In this document: positions 41,870-50,746 of the stretch, piece by piece | Numbering within the stretch: the first letter of the stretch is position 1 | Layout: each line of letters opens with the position of its first letter | Source of the DNA: Nocardia albiluteola | GTDB lineage: Bacteria; Actinomycetota; Actinomycetes; Mycobacteriales; Mycobacteriaceae | Reading direction: 5' to 3' | Length of the DNA stretch: 64,000 nt | Assembly (NCBI RefSeq): GCF_018860155.1 | Contig: NZ_JAHKNI010000012.1 | Span: 124,001-188,000, forward strand | Made by a program: the position numbers and the translations under genes | Notes under the pieces: generated by a model | Told to the model about the DNA's origin: nothing | What the model saw: only the letters and a program-made list of their open reading frames with translations | Databases searched by the model: none

Positions 41870-42523
41870 CTACCAGGTATTCCAGTGGGTGAGTTGGTCG
41901 GCCGGCAGGCGTTTCGCCTGCCGGAAGTTGGTGCCCTTCGTGTAGCCGATAGGGAACAGCCCGCCCTGGCTGTACTGGTCGAACGGGATACCGAGAAGGT
42001 CGGCGGCCTGTCTTTCGCCGCCGCCGACGAGATGCAGTGTCGTCCATGCCGAACCCAGTCCGCGCGAGCGCAACGCCAGCATGAAACTCCACACCGCGGG
42101 CAACAGCGAACCCCAGAAACCCGCGCTGGATACCCCCGGCGTGTTGTCCACTCGACCCTCGAGGCACGGGATCAGCACGACCGGCACCTCGTGGAGATGA
42201 TCGTTGAGGTACCTGGCCGAGTCGAACACGTGGGGCCTGCGCAGATCGCGCTCGTCACCGAACGCGGGTTTCGGCGCGTCGAGGTACGGGGTCGCATTGG
42301 TCCGGTAGATGTCGGCCAGCGCCCTCTTCCGCTCGGCGTCCTCGACGAACACCCACTGCCAACCCTGTGAATTCGAACCCGTCGGCGCCTGCAGCGCCAA
42401 TTCGAGGCATTCCAGCAACACTTCACGCGGCACCGGACGCTCGAGGTCCAGCCGCTTCCGCACCGAGCGCGTGGTAGACAGGACCTCGTCGGCGGACAGG
42501 TTCAGCACATTCCCGACTGTCAT
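41870..42523 (-). CDS. Nitroreductase family flavoprotein
   Basis: 217 residues, FMN-dependent nitroreductase/oxidoreductase fold: STTRSVRKRLDLERPVPREV, APTGSNSQGWQWVFVED (FMN contacts), GFWGSLLPAVWSFMLALRSR, GLGSAWTTLHL and GIPFDQYSQGGLFPIGY. Such proteins reduce nitro groups, quinones or flavins with NAD(P)H. The ATG at 42523 (MTVGNVLNLS) has GAGAGGA upstream and is preferred to the longer frame. Stands alone between a dead 13E12 gene and arfB. Confidence 0.87.
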   Translation of the reverse strand: MTVGNVLNLSADEVLSTTRSVRKRLDLERPVPREVLLECLELALQAPTGSNSQGWQWVFVEDAERKRALADIYRTNATPYLDAPKPAFGDERDLRRPHVFDSARYLNDHLHEVPVVLIPCLEGRVDNTPGVSSAGFWGSLLPAVWSFMLALRSRGLGSAWTTLHLVGGGERQAADLLGIPFDQYSQGGLFPIGYTKGTNFRQAKRLPADQLTHWNTW

Positions 42524-42603
42524 TCCATATCCTCTCTCGTGGCCTGCTGCCATGAACATTCGGCGTGGGACGCACCGTCGGAACCTGTGGCGCTGTCCGT
42601 CGG

Positions 42604-43029
42604 CTAGTCGTCGGGGGAGACGCGGCGGTTGCGTTTGGTGACGCCGCGCCGCTTCTTCGCGGCGATGCGACGTTCCTTTGCTCCGCGCGAGGGCTTGGTG
42701 GCGCGGCGAACGGGTGGCGGGGCGGCGGCGTCAGACAGTAACGCGGCCAGGCGTTCGCGGGCGTTCGCACGGTTCTGCAACTGCGCACGTTGCTCCGATG
42801 CAGCGATCGTGAGCACCCCGTTGACCAGGCGGGTGGCCAGGCGGTCGAGCATCCGGGTGCGCAGCCACTCCGGCACGGAGGGCGAGTTGGCGAGGTCGAA
42901 CGACAGCTCTACCCGGCTGTCGGTGGTGTTGACGTGCTGCCCTCCCGGACCGGACGACCGTGAGAACCGCTCGCGTAACTCGGATGCAGGTATCACCAGC
43001 ACCCCAGTCACGGTCAGGTCCTCTGCCAT
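42604..43029 (-). CDS. arfB: Alternative ribosome-rescue factor ArfB (release-factor-like peptidyl-tRNA hydrolase)
   Basis: 141 residues, the usual size. The catalytic GGQ lies in SRSSGPGGQHVNTTDSRVEL near residues 25-44, and the lysine/arginine-rich tail (TKPSRGAKERRIAAKKRRG) that enters the empty mRNA channel is present. ArfB frees ribosomes stalled on mRNA lacking a stop codon. ATG at 43029. Monocistronic as far as can be seen. Confidence 0.93.
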   Translation of the reverse strand: MAEDLTVTGVLVIPASELRERFSRSSGPGGQHVNTTDSRVELSFDLANSPSVPEWLRTRMLDRLATRLVNGVLTIAASEQRAQLQNRANARERLAALLSDAAAPPPVRRATKPSRGAKERRIAAKKRRGVTKRNRRVSPDD

Positions 43030-43101
43030 GATCCGACGCCGCTCTTTCCGATCCCCGAGTTGATGCTATTCCATCGGTCCGGCATCCTCGGCCAGCCGCC
43101 C

Positions 43102-44091
43102 CTACCCGGTTCCCGCGGCGCGTCCGGCGCGCCGGGAAAGCTCCGCGAACGCCGCTCGCAGCTCGGGCGGTCCGACCACTTCGATCTCGGTGTCGAAGCG
43201 GGCCAACGCCGCCGCGAGGGCGGCCCAGGACCAGGACCCCATCGTCAGCCTGGTCCGGGCGGTGCCGAGTTCCTCTACGACGCCCTCGCCGGCGAACGGG
43301 GTCACCTCGGCTGCGGGCAGGTCGAGGATCACTTCGCCGCGGCAGGGCCAGGCGTCTGTGCGTTGGGAACCTTTGAACCGGGCCGATAGGAACGTGGCGA
43401 CGTTGCCGCCCGGCACTTCCCGGGGCGTAAACCGCGGGCCGTTCGGTACCCGCAATGTCATCCGGTCGGCGCGGAAGGTCCGCCAGTCGCCGCGGTCGGG
43501 GTCCCAGCCGACGACGTACCAGCGTCCGGCCCGCACCACCAGGTGATGGGGCTGCACCCGGCGGGGCGCGCGCGGCTCGGCGGGCTCGAGTCGTCCAGGT
43601 GAGCGGTAGTCGAACCGCAGTTCCTCGCCCGCTCGGACCGCGGCGCTCAGGTCGAGCAGGATGACCGTGTCGACCTGCGGATCGGTACCGTGTCCGGCCC
43701 AGCTGATCTCGAGGGCGTCGACACGCTGCCGCAACCGCGACGGCAGCACCTGCCGCACGGTGGCCAGGGCACGCACGGCCGCCTCTTCGATGCCCGCGCC
43801 CGTCCCGACGGCGATCCGCAGCGCCACGGCCAGCGCGACCGCCTGCTCTTCGTCGAACAGCAGTGGCGGCATGTGACTGCCCGCTTCGAGCCGGTAGCCG
43901 CCGTCGGGGCCCTTGACCGCTTGGACGGGGTAACCCAGCTCGCGCAGCCGGTCGACGTCGCGGCGCACGGTCCGCTCGCTGACGCCGAGCCGCTCGGCGA
44001 GCAGGCCGCCCGGCCAGTCCCGTCGGGCCTGCAGCAGCGACAGCAGCGACAGCAGCCGGCTGGAGGTTGTCGTCGAGGAGGCGATCGGCAT
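43102..44091 (-). CDS. WYL-domain transcriptional regulator (YafY/DeoR-type HTH)
   Basis: 329 residues. N-terminal winged helix (LLSLLSLLQARRDWPGGLLA, ERLGVSERTVRRDVDRLREL), then the WYL ligand-sensing domain (LRFDYRSPGRLEP, HLVVRAGRWYVVGWDPDRGD, FRADRM) and the C-terminal WCX region. WYL proteins sense nucleic acids or small ligands. ATG at 44091 (MPIASSTTTSSR) chosen with a GGTGGA site; the upstream codons are not conserved in character. Divergent from the VOC gene 115 bp away, which it probably regulates. Confidence 0.87.
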   Translation of the reverse strand: MPIASSTTTSSRLLSLLSLLQARRDWPGGLLAERLGVSERTVRRDVDRLRELGYPVQAVKGPDGGYRLEAGSHMPPLLFDEEQAVALAVALRIAVGTGAGIEEAAVRALATVRQVLPSRLRQRVDALEISWAGHGTDPQVDTVILLDLSAAVRAGEELRFDYRSPGRLEPAEPRAPRRVQPHHLVVRAGRWYVVGWDPDRGDWRTFRADRMTLRVPNGPRFTPREVPGGNVATFLSARFKGSQRTDAWPCRGEVILDLPAAEVTPFAGEGVVEELGTARTRLTMGSWSWAALAAALARFDTEIEVVGPPELRAAFAELSRRAGRAAGTG

Positions 44092-44205
44092 AGTTTCCAC
44101 CCTGCCACGAGTAGCGGACGTTCTCTGACCGGTACTGCCTGCATTGTCGTTCCTGCCGCCGGAAACCTCCGGCACTGGGAACTACTCGCGAAGGACCGGA
44201 ACACC

Positions 44206-44673
44206 ATGTCGCTCAACGCTGTCGCCCACCTGAACTTTCACGGCCAGGCCCGTGAAGCCCTGGAGTTCTACCAGTCGGTGTTCGGCGGGCAGCTCACCGT
44301 CGCCACCTATGCCGACTTCGGGATGCCCGCCGAGCTTCCCGGCGCCGCCCACGTCGTGTTCGGCCAGGTCGTGGCCGACAACGGTTTCCAGGTCATGGCC
44401 TACGACGTGCCCGGCGAGCACACGCCCACCGCTCCGGACGCACCCACCACTCGTCGTGAGAACGGCGCCACGATCACCGAGGAGCCGTTCTTCCTCTCCG
44501 TCCGTGGCGAGAGCATCGACGAGGTCACCCCCGTGTGGGAGGGTCTCGCCAAGGGCGCGACCGTGATCGAGGAGTTCGGTCCTGCGCAGTGGGCGCCCGC
44601 CTTCGGGATGCTCGCCGACCGCTTCGGCGTCACCTGGATCGTCGACGTCGCGGCCGAATACACCCAGGCCTGA
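44206..44673 (+). CDS. VOC family (PhnB/glyoxalase-like) protein
   Basis: 155 residues with two beta-alpha-beta-beta-beta halves of the vicinal-oxygen-chelate fold in the PhnB-type order: AVAHLNFHGQAREALEFYQS, VFGGQLTVATYADFGMP, HVVFGQVVADNGFQVMAYDV, FGPAQWAPAFGMLADRFGVT, WIVDVA. Function not known beyond fold; members include demethylases and resistance proteins. ATG at 44206 after AAGGACC. A strong hairpin follows the stop codon, so this gene may be terminated before the aldo/keto reductase. Confidence 0.85.
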   Translation: MSLNAVAHLNFHGQAREALEFYQSVFGGQLTVATYADFGMPAELPGAAHVVFGQVVADNGFQVMAYDVPGEHTPTAPDAPTTRRENGATITEEPFFLSVRGESIDEVTPVWEGLAKGATVIEEFGPAQWAPAFGMLADRFGVTWIVDVAAEYTQA

Positions 44674-44683
44674 CCATCTCCAC

Positions 44684-44715
44684 AAGGAGTGCGGCCGGTC
44701 GCGGCCGCACTCCTT
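44684..44715 (+). terminator. Strong hairpin between VOC and aldo/keto reductase genes
   Basis: AAGGAGTGCGGCCG (44684-44697), GTCG, CGGCCGCACTCCTT (44702-44715): a perfect 14 bp stem with a 4-base loop followed by T. It lies 10 bp after the VOC stop and 19 bp before the next start, and is a likely terminator or attenuator. Confidence 0.65.
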
Positions 44716-44734
44716 TACCGTCGCAGGAGAATCC

Positions 44735-45787
44735 ATGCAAACTCGCCCGCTCGGCCGAACCGGCATCCAGGTCAGCGCATATGCCCTGGGCACGATGATG
44801 TTCGGGCCATACGGCAACCCCGATGCCGACGACTGCGTGCGCATCGTCCATCGCGCCCTCGACGGCGGCATCAACTTCATCGACACCGCCGACGTCTACG
44901 GCGGCGACGGTACCTCCGAGACGATCCTCGGCAAGGCCCTGCGCGGCCGCCGCGACGACGTCGTGCTGGCCACGAAGTTCAACGGCCCCATGGGTTCCGA
45001 CCCCAACCGGCGCGGCAACTCCCGCCGGTGGATCGTTTCCGCCGTCGAAGGGTCGCTACGCCGCCTGGGTGTCGACCACATCGACCTCTACCAGGCCCAC
45101 CACCCTGAACCCGGAACCGACATCGAGGAAACCCTCAGCGCGCTGACCGACCTCCTGCGCGCGGGCAAGATACGTGCAATCGGCCACTCGAACCTGCCCG
45201 CGTCGGAGATCGTGGAAGCCCAGTGGGTGGCCGAACGGCGCGGGATGGCACGCTTCCGCTCCGAGCAACCGCACTATTCGATTCTCAACCGCGGGATCGA
45301 ACGCGAGATCCTGCCGGTCTGCAGGCGTTACGGGCTGGGTGTCCTGGTGTGGAGCCCGCTGGCGATGGGCCTGCTTGCCGGTCGCCTGCGTAAGGGCAGC
45401 GCGGAAACGGCGTCGGCCGGGCGCCTGCACTGGGCGCGGCAGCACCTGACCGACGAACGCAAGCTTGACGCCGTCGAAGCACTTGCCCGGATCGCCGAGC
45501 AGGCCGGGCTGTCGCTGCCCCACCTCGCACTGGCGTTCGTGGCCGCCCACCCGGCCGTCGCCTCGGCGATCATCGGTCCGCGCACGCCCGAGCAGCTCGA
45601 CGACCTCCTTGCCGGAGCCGGCACGCTCTTGGACGACGACCTGCTCGACCAGATCGACGAGATCGTGCCGCCTGGAACCGACGTCGGACCGGTCGACGTT
45701 GCCTATGTCCCACCGGCGCTCGCACAGCCGGAACTCCGCCGGCGCACTACCGAAACCCGGGCAGTGCGCCGACAGTCGCCACAATGA
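44735..45787 (+). CDS. Aldo/keto reductase
   Basis: 350 residues, NADPH-dependent (beta/alpha)8 reductase of the YghZ/Kv-beta-like type. Catalytic tetrad in place: NFIDTADVYGGD (Asp, Tyr), DDVVLATKFNGPMG (Lys) and LYQAHHPEP (His); cofactor segment IGHSNLPASEIV and the late strand AIIGPRTPEQLDDL. Reduces aldehydes, such as methylglyoxal-type compounds, or ketones. ATG at 44735. Follows the VOC gene on the same strand, with a hairpin between them. Confidence 0.9.
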   Translation: MQTRPLGRTGIQVSAYALGTMMFGPYGNPDADDCVRIVHRALDGGINFIDTADVYGGDGTSETILGKALRGRRDDVVLATKFNGPMGSDPNRRGNSRRWIVSAVEGSLRRLGVDHIDLYQAHHPEPGTDIEETLSALTDLLRAGKIRAIGHSNLPASEIVEAQWVAERRGMARFRSEQPHYSILNRGIEREILPVCRRYGLGVLVWSPLAMGLLAGRLRKGSAETASAGRLHWARQHLTDERKLDAVEALARIAEQAGLSLPHLALAFVAAHPAVASAIIGPRTPEQLDDLLAGAGTLLDDDLLDQIDEIVPPGTDVGPVDVAYVPPALAQPELRRRTTETRAVRRQSPQ

Positions 45788-45995
45788 CGACGGGTTCGGC
45801 ATTCGCGATGCCCGCCGTGAACCCGACACCACGATCGGCCGGCGCCCACGGCGCCCGTGGCTACGCCGGTCTGACGTCATCGGCGAGCGTGTCCAGCGAC
45901 CTGGGCGTGTCTGTGGAACGCACGCTCTTGCCGATTACACGGCGTTCCGGACATGCTCGGCATGTTGATTCATGCGGTTGGCTGGGGTTGCTACC

Positions 45996-46610
45996 TCAGT
46001 TCGGCGCAGCGCCGCGGTCGCCGATGGTGGACTCTGCGTCGGATGCTGCCTGGCGGGCACGGAACGTGGAGGTCTTGGTCCGGTTCTGACAAGCGGTGCC
46101 GCAGAAGCGTTTTGTACCGTTGCGTGAAGTATCCAGGTAGACGCGGTCGCAGCCGTCGGCCGAGCAGATACCGATCCGGTCGGCGTGCTCGCTGCCCAAC
46201 ACATAGGCCAACCCGACCGCAGCCGCCGCACCGACCCCCGCGACAAACGGGGCGTCCGGAGCGTGGGAATGCAGATGCCACGAGCCGTCGTCTCCTCGCG
46301 CCAGCGTGGGCCGCGCCTCGTATTCGGTGATCATGGCATTGATCTGTGTCGCGGCGCTATCGGCGTCGCCGGTCGCGACGGCGTCGAACACCCGCCGCAG
46401 TTGCTGGGCCACACCGGCCAGTCCCGCAGCCTCGCCTGAGTCCACGGGGCGGCCGTACACCGCGACCGTCACGCCCTCTACCCGCTCGTGCAACTGCACG
46501 GGGTCGGCAGCGGGCGGGTACGGCCTGCCTCGACATTCGCCCGGGACGACGGCATTGACGAGCACGACGGCGTCGTCGACCACCCGGACCGTGTGACTGT
46601 CCAATCGCAC
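45996..46610 (-). CDS. CGNR zinc-finger protein (ABATE-type putative regulator)
   Basis: 204 residues. The C-terminal CGNR finger is clear: CSADGCDRVYLDTSRNGTKR with the second pair CGTACQNRTK and a basic tail (STFRARQAA). The N-terminal helical region is the stress-induced ABATE domain. Proteins of this kind are thought to be transcription regulators. GTG at 46610, with GCGAGGT upstream. Divergent from the methyltransferase gene, with a large inverted repeat between them that is its likely target. Confidence 0.85.
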   Translation of the reverse strand: MRLDSHTVRVVDDAVVLVNAVVPGECRGRPYPPAADPVQLHERVEGVTVAVYGRPVDSGEAAGLAGVAQQLRRVFDAVATGDADSAATQINAMITEYEARPTLARGDDGSWHLHSHAPDAPFVAGVGAAAAVGLAYVLGSEHADRIGICSADGCDRVYLDTSRNGTKRFCGTACQNRTKTSTFRARQAASDAESTIGDRGAAPN

Positions 46611-46640
46611 TTGACCAGTTACCTCGCTCTCTCTAAGGTT

Positions 46641-46670
46641 GTTACTGCCATTGACGATTATGACAGTAAC
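46641..46670. promoter_or_regulatory. Inverted repeat between CGNR regulator and methyltransferase genes
   Basis: GTTACTGCCAT (46641-46651), 8 bases, ATGACAGTAAC (46660-46670): 11 bp arms matching at 10 positions. It ends directly before the AAGGGG ribosome site of the methyltransferase and 30 bp from the CGNR start, a good place for a shared operator. Confidence 0.65.
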
Positions 46671-46681
46671 AAGGGGTGATC

Positions 46682-47428
46682 ATGTCGCTCACGACCACCA
46701 CGGCCGACACCTGGGTTCGACGCTGGGACCATCAACAAGAGACCTACGTACCCGACCGGGAGACGGTATTCGCGGTGATAGCGGATGCGGTCGCCGCGCA
46801 CACCCAACGACCGGATCCCGTCGTGATCGATCTGGCCTGCGGCCCCGGTTCACTCGGCGCCCGCATCCTCGAACGACTGCCGCGCGCCCGCGTCATCGGA
46901 GTGGACACCGATCCGGTGCTCCTCGCGCTGGGGCGGTCGGCACACGGTCTCGAACTCCTCGATCGCAACCTCACCGACCCGCAATGGCTGGCCGCACTGC
47001 CGATCTCCGACCCCGTCGACGCGATCGTCAGCACCACCGCCCTGCATTGGCTGCGAACCGACCAGCTCGCCCAGCTCTACACGCAAACCGCGCGCCTGCT
47101 ACGGCCCGGTGGCATCCTGCTCAACGGTGACGACATCGCGACCCGCGACACCGAGATCGACCTGCTCGACCAAGTCATCCGAGCTCGTCACGCCGAACGC
47201 GAAAGCGTTGGTGATCACGAGGATTGGGACGAATGGTGGACCGCGATCAAAGCCGAACCCGAACTCGTCGACGCCGTGGCAGAAAGGGAACGCCGAGCCT
47301 GGGAACACCCCGAAAACGGCAACACCACCTACGAACTGCACCTGACCCTCTTGCGACAAGCCGGGTTCCGCACCGTCTCCCAACTCTGGCAGTACGGACG
47401 ACGACGAATCATCGCCGCCATCAATTGA
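46682..47428 (+). CDS. Class I SAM-dependent methyltransferase
   Basis: 248 residues. The SAM-binding loop VIDLACGPGSLGARILERLP (near 50-65), acidic VIGVDTDPVLL and the motif IVSTTALHWL are typical of small-molecule methyltransferases; RLLRPGGILLNGDD follows. Substrate unknown. ATG at 46682 chosen because AAGGGG (46671-46676) is at proper distance; a GTG at 46676 overlaps that site. Divergent from the CGNR regulator and followed by a hairpin terminator. Confidence 0.85.
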   Translation: MSLTTTTADTWVRRWDHQQETYVPDRETVFAVIADAVAAHTQRPDPVVIDLACGPGSLGARILERLPRARVIGVDTDPVLLALGRSAHGLELLDRNLTDPQWLAALPISDPVDAIVSTTALHWLRTDQLAQLYTQTARLLRPGGILLNGDDIATRDTEIDLLDQVIRARHAERESVGDHEDWDEWWTAIKAEPELVDAVAERERRAWEHPENGNTTYELHLTLLRQAGFRTVSQLWQYGRRRIIAAIN

Positions 47429-47472
47429 CTCCGCCATCAACCACGGAACGCCCCCGCCAGTCGGACCAAGCG

Positions 47473-47503
47473 TGCACTGCTCGCCGTAGCCGCGAGCAGT
47501 GCA
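47473..47503 (+). terminator. Hairpin downstream of the methyltransferase gene
   Basis: TGCACTGCTCGC (47473-47484), 7 bases, GCGAGCAGTGCA (47492-47503): a perfect 12 bp stem 45 bp after the stop codon, followed by TTATG. It has no long U-run, which is common for actinobacterial terminators. Confidence 0.6.
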
Positions 47504-47677
47504 TTATGAACGCCATAGTTGTTGGGCGGCAGGCGATCTTGCGGACTGCACGCTCATTCCGCATACAGGGCGGTTTGCGACACGAAATACACTGCGGTGC
47601 AGCATCGATCGCAGATCGAGGCACGAACATGGGTATGGCCGCCCGTCCAGGCCGTCGACCGGGACCAGCCCGGCGGC

Positions 47678-48613
47678 TTACGCGCCCCTTGATTTTCGAC
47701 CGGTTCCACGCAGTCCACGCCGATGACCGGCGCCGCTGATGGTGTACAGCGCCATGCCGCCGGCGACCATCATGATCGGCCACGTGATGAGGCTCAGCGG
47801 TCCGACGAACAGTGGATCAGGCGCGTGGTCCGACGCGGCGGTGAGCTGCGGCAGCGGCAGTGCGAACTCGTTCAACCCGAGGTGGGCTGCGACTGCGGGC
47901 CAGACCGAGTGCGTGCGGATCCGGATCACAGCGATAATTGCGCCCGCGGCGACAGCTACCGCGACGGCAGTGGGGATCGCGACGTAGAGCGGGTGGCCGG
48001 GGTAGCTTCCGCCCAGCGCGGTCATAGGCAAATGCCACAGACCCCAGAGCACGCCGCCAACGCAGATGCCCGTGACGGTACCGAAGCGAAGTGTCAACCG
48101 CGGCATCATGTATCCCTGCCAGCCGATCTCTTCGCCGAGATAGAGGGGCAGCGAGACAATCGCCGACAACGGCAGAGTCAGCAGCGACCACGCCGACTGC
48201 GGCCATGCCGGCCGATACACGCCGGACAGCGCCGCGGGTATCAATCCCACCAGGGTGATTGCAACGAAAACGATACTCGCCCAAAGGCATTGGGCTACTA
48301 CACGCCGCCGCGGGCGGGGCAGTCCCAGCGATAGAATTCGCGGCACGTCACGCCACGGATGACGCCATCGGGTCAGCAGGATCGAGACCGCGGCGGGAAC
48401 GACCATCATGGTGAACAGGCAGGCCGCCACCAACGGTCCCGCGTGCTGCGACGGCGCTTCGCGCCGAAATCCCGTCAGCCACAACGGTGTTGCCACCAGC
48501 CAAGCACCGATGTAGGCCGCCGGCACGAAGTACCACAACTCCTTGACCGCTCGGCTGCGCGGATCGTCCCGCTGGTATCCGGGGGGTGTTCGCAATTCGT
48601 TCCTGTTCGTCAC
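47678..48613 (-). CDS. CPBP (CAAX/Abi-type) intramembrane metalloprotease family protein
   Basis: About 311 residues with seven or eight membrane helices. CPBP motif 1 LGEEIGWQGYMMPRL carries the paired glutamates, motif 2 GVLWGLWHLPMTALGG carries a histidine, and the third motif is AVAAHLGLNE with another histidine. Such proteins cleave or protect small membrane peptides or prenylated substrates, and some give bacteriocin immunity. The start is uncertain: a GTG at 48613 and a TTG at 48637 are both possible and neither has a good ribosome site. Convergent with the region after the methyltransferase. Confidence 0.82.
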   Translation of the reverse strand: MTNRNELRTPPGYQRDDPRSRAVKELWYFVPAAYIGAWLVATPLWLTGFRREAPSQHAGPLVAACLFTMMVVPAAVSILLTRWRHPWRDVPRILSLGLPRPRRRVVAQCLWASIVFVAITLVGLIPAALSGVYRPAWPQSAWSLLTLPLSAIVSLPLYLGEEIGWQGYMMPRLTLRFGTVTGICVGGVLWGLWHLPMTALGGSYPGHPLYVAIPTAVAVAVAAGAIIAVIRIRTHSVWPAVAAHLGLNEFALPLPQLTAASDHAPDPLFVGPLSLITWPIMMVAGGMALYTISGAGHRRGLRGTGRKSRGA

Positions 48614-48816
48614 GCTCGGAAACGGTAGGCAGGTCAACGAGCTGGTGCGGTGACATGATCACCCCGCTCGAAGGTGGAGTCAGCTACACCGTCCCCTGCC
48701 AGTCCGAGGTGAGAGACTCACTGGAAGCCCGTTGACTCGAAGAAGAGCACGCCCCAGAGGACGAGGTGCCGAGGCGGGCCGACGGTGGTCATGCGGAACC
48801 GCCAGTGGTCATGAAG

Positions 48817-48847
48817 AAAGGGGACACCCTGTGCGGGTGCCCCCTTT
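48817..48847 (-). terminator. Hairpin terminator downstream of the secreted-protein gene
   Basis: AAAGGGGACACCC (48817-48829), 5 bases, GGGTGCCCCCTTT (48835-48847), 12 of 13 pairs matched with A/T at the base. On the minus strand it ends in CCCCTTTCTTC, about 65 bp past the stop codon of the gene at 48912-49403. Confidence 0.65.
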
Positions 48848-48911
48848 GGGAAGTCGTCTCGGTGCGAGGCGCTTCGCGTCCGGTTGCCGGTTTTCGTTGG
48901 TCGCTGGCGTG

Positions 48912-49403
48912 TTATCCGGTCGACCCGGAATTGGGCCTCTGGGGACTGTTGTCGACCTCCGCGCCCAGGTATTTGATGCCGACCACGTAGGTCTGCTCCC
49001 AATTGCCGAAGTCGTTCATCATCGTCATGTCGGGTTGCCCGTTGGGTCCGATAGTGGTCTGAGGTCTCATTGTGCCGAGTCTCGAGGTGCCCGGGCATTC
49101 GGCCTTCACGCGTGCGGTCGAGTGCGGGCCTATCCAACTGTCGGTTGTGTAGCCGATGGCGACGCCAGTGCATTCCGCGCGGGAAGTCACCCGGTAAGTG
49201 TCCTCGGTGTCGTTGCGGCAGTTGAGGTCATTTTCACAGGAAAGGCCGGGGGCGATCTCCAGGGCCGCGGCCCGCGGGGCGAGGAACCCGACCGCGGTGG
49301 TAACCAGCGCGGTGAGGCACAGACCTGCCGCCAACCGGCGAACTGCAGCCGGACTATCTTTGTCGGCCCTGACGTGTCGACCCTTGATTTCGTTGCTGCT
49401 CAT
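48912..49403 (-). CDS. Secreted protein of unknown function
   Basis: 163 residues from the ATG at 49403 (MSSNEIKGRHVRADK). A long n-region is followed by a hydrophobic segment (LAAGLCLTALVTTAVGFLAP) and an Ala-rich cleavage site (RAAALE), so it is exported. The mature part has four cysteines (LSCENDLNCRNDTED, AECTGVAIGY, KAECPGTS), which suggests two disulfide bonds, and ends in Pro/Gly/Ser-rich sequence. Family not recognised. Divergent from the histidine kinase gene 114 bp away. Confidence 0.65.
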   Translation of the reverse strand: MSSNEIKGRHVRADKDSPAAVRRLAAGLCLTALVTTAVGFLAPRAAALEIAPGLSCENDLNCRNDTEDTYRVTSRAECTGVAIGYTTDSWIGPHSTARVKAECPGTSRLGTMRPQTTIGPNGQPDMTMMNDFGNWEQTYVVGIKYLGAEVDNSPQRPNSGSTG

Positions 49404-49516
49404 CACGATCGGCAACGTTAGGTACGGCACCGGGCCGATACCCGGTAGCACCCACCCCATTTGGTGGTAGTGCCAGCTACACCGTCACGGCCGGATCGGG
49501 ATGAAAGACTCCCGGG

Positions 49517-50746
49517 GTGTCTGTATCAGTCGCTTCATGGTGGGATCGGATAGGCAATGGAGCCCGCGCCAGCGCAACCACTCTCGGAATAGGCCTGTAC
49601 GCGATTATCGCAGTCCCCCTGTTGATCTACACGTCCGTTGCCTGCCTCGTGGGCATCGGATTCGTGCTCGTGCCACCGCAATTGTGGGTGCTCGGTCGAA
49701 TCGCCGATGCCGAGCGGATCCGGCTGGCCCGTGAACTGGGCAGTCCGGAAGTACCGGCCGGCAGGCCCTTTCGGTGGCTACCCGCGCTCATCACCGACCG
49801 AACCGTGTGGCGTGAAGTGCGGTGGGTCGTCGCGATGCTTTTCGCCGGCATTGTCCTCGGCGCGGTAGGCCTCGCCCTCGCTGTGCTACCGGTGCTGAGT
49901 TTTGCGGCCATCTGGTTGTGGTGGTTGTTTCCGCAGGGCACTGTCCGGGTGGTGGCCAACGTGCCGATCACCGGATGGGCGTCGGCGTTCACCGTGGGAA
50001 TCGTGCAGACGGTCGTCACCACGGCAGTGGCCGTCGCCTGTGTGCCGCTGATCGCGCGTATCGGCATGCAAATATCGGAAGCATGCCTACGGGCGGGAAT
50101 GAACCAACAGTTGGCGCATCAGATCACCGAACTTCAACGCACCCGTTCCGGGGCGGTCGACGCACACACCGCTGACCTGAGGCGCATCGAACGCGACCTG
50201 CACGACGGCACCCAGGCCCACCTGGTTGGTCTCGCGATGCGGCTGGGTTTGGCGATGCGGGTCCTCAAGCGGGACCCCGAGGCAGTCGGCCCGCTGCTGG
50301 AACAAGCCCGCGACGGCGCCGAAGCCGCGATGAGTGACCTGCGGACAGTCCTGCGCACCACCTATCCGCCGATTCTCGCCGATCAGGGCCTCGACGGTGC
50401 GGTCGCCGCCGTGGCGGCACGCTGCACTGTTCCGACCCATGTGGAGATCGAGGTCTCTGGTGACATACCTGCCTCGGTGGAAGCAGCGGTGTATTTCGTG
50501 GTCGCCGAGGCACTCACCAACACCGCACGCCACTCCGGCGCGACCACCGCACGCGTCGAGGTGCGCAAGATCGGCCGGTACGTCACCGTCGAGGTACACG
50601 ACAACGGGCGTGGCGGTGTCGACGAGTCCAAGGGCACGGGGGTGGCCGGCATGCGAAGACGGCTGGAGGCGCTCGACGGGGTTCTCACCGTCGACAGCCC
50701 GCTGGGCGGTCCGACCGTATTGCGGGCGGCGTGCCCATGCGAGTAG
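49517..50746 (+). CDS. NarL-type sensor histidine kinase, pair A
   Basis: 409 residues. About four membrane helices in the first 190 residues (IIAVPLLIYTSVACLVGIGF, MLFAGIVLGAVGLALAVLPV, TVGIVQTVVTTAVAVACVPL) form the sensor. Then the HisKA_3 box LRRIERDLHDGTQAHLVGLA with the phospho-accepting His, and the HATPase domain (EALTNTARHSGATTARVEV, VHDNGRGGVDESKGTGVAGM). The signal is unknown; the absence of an extracytoplasmic domain suggests a membrane-perturbation sensor. GTG at 49517. Overlaps its response regulator by about 10 bp. Confidence 0.9.
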   Translation: MSVSVASWWDRIGNGARASATTLGIGLYAIIAVPLLIYTSVACLVGIGFVLVPPQLWVLGRIADAERIRLARELGSPEVPAGRPFRWLPALITDRTVWREVRWVVAMLFAGIVLGAVGLALAVLPVLSFAAIWLWWLFPQGTVRVVANVPITGWASAFTVGIVQTVVTTAVAVACVPLIARIGMQISEACLRAGMNQQLAHQITELQRTRSGAVDAHTADLRRIERDLHDGTQAHLVGLAMRLGLAMRVLKRDPEAVGPLLEQARDGAEAAMSDLRTVLRTTYPPILADQGLDGAVAAVAARCTVPTHVEIEVSGDIPASVEAAVYFVVAEALTNTARHSGATTARVEVRKIGRYVTVEVHDNGRGGVDESKGTGVAGMRRRLEALDGVLTVDSPLGGPTVLRAACPCE

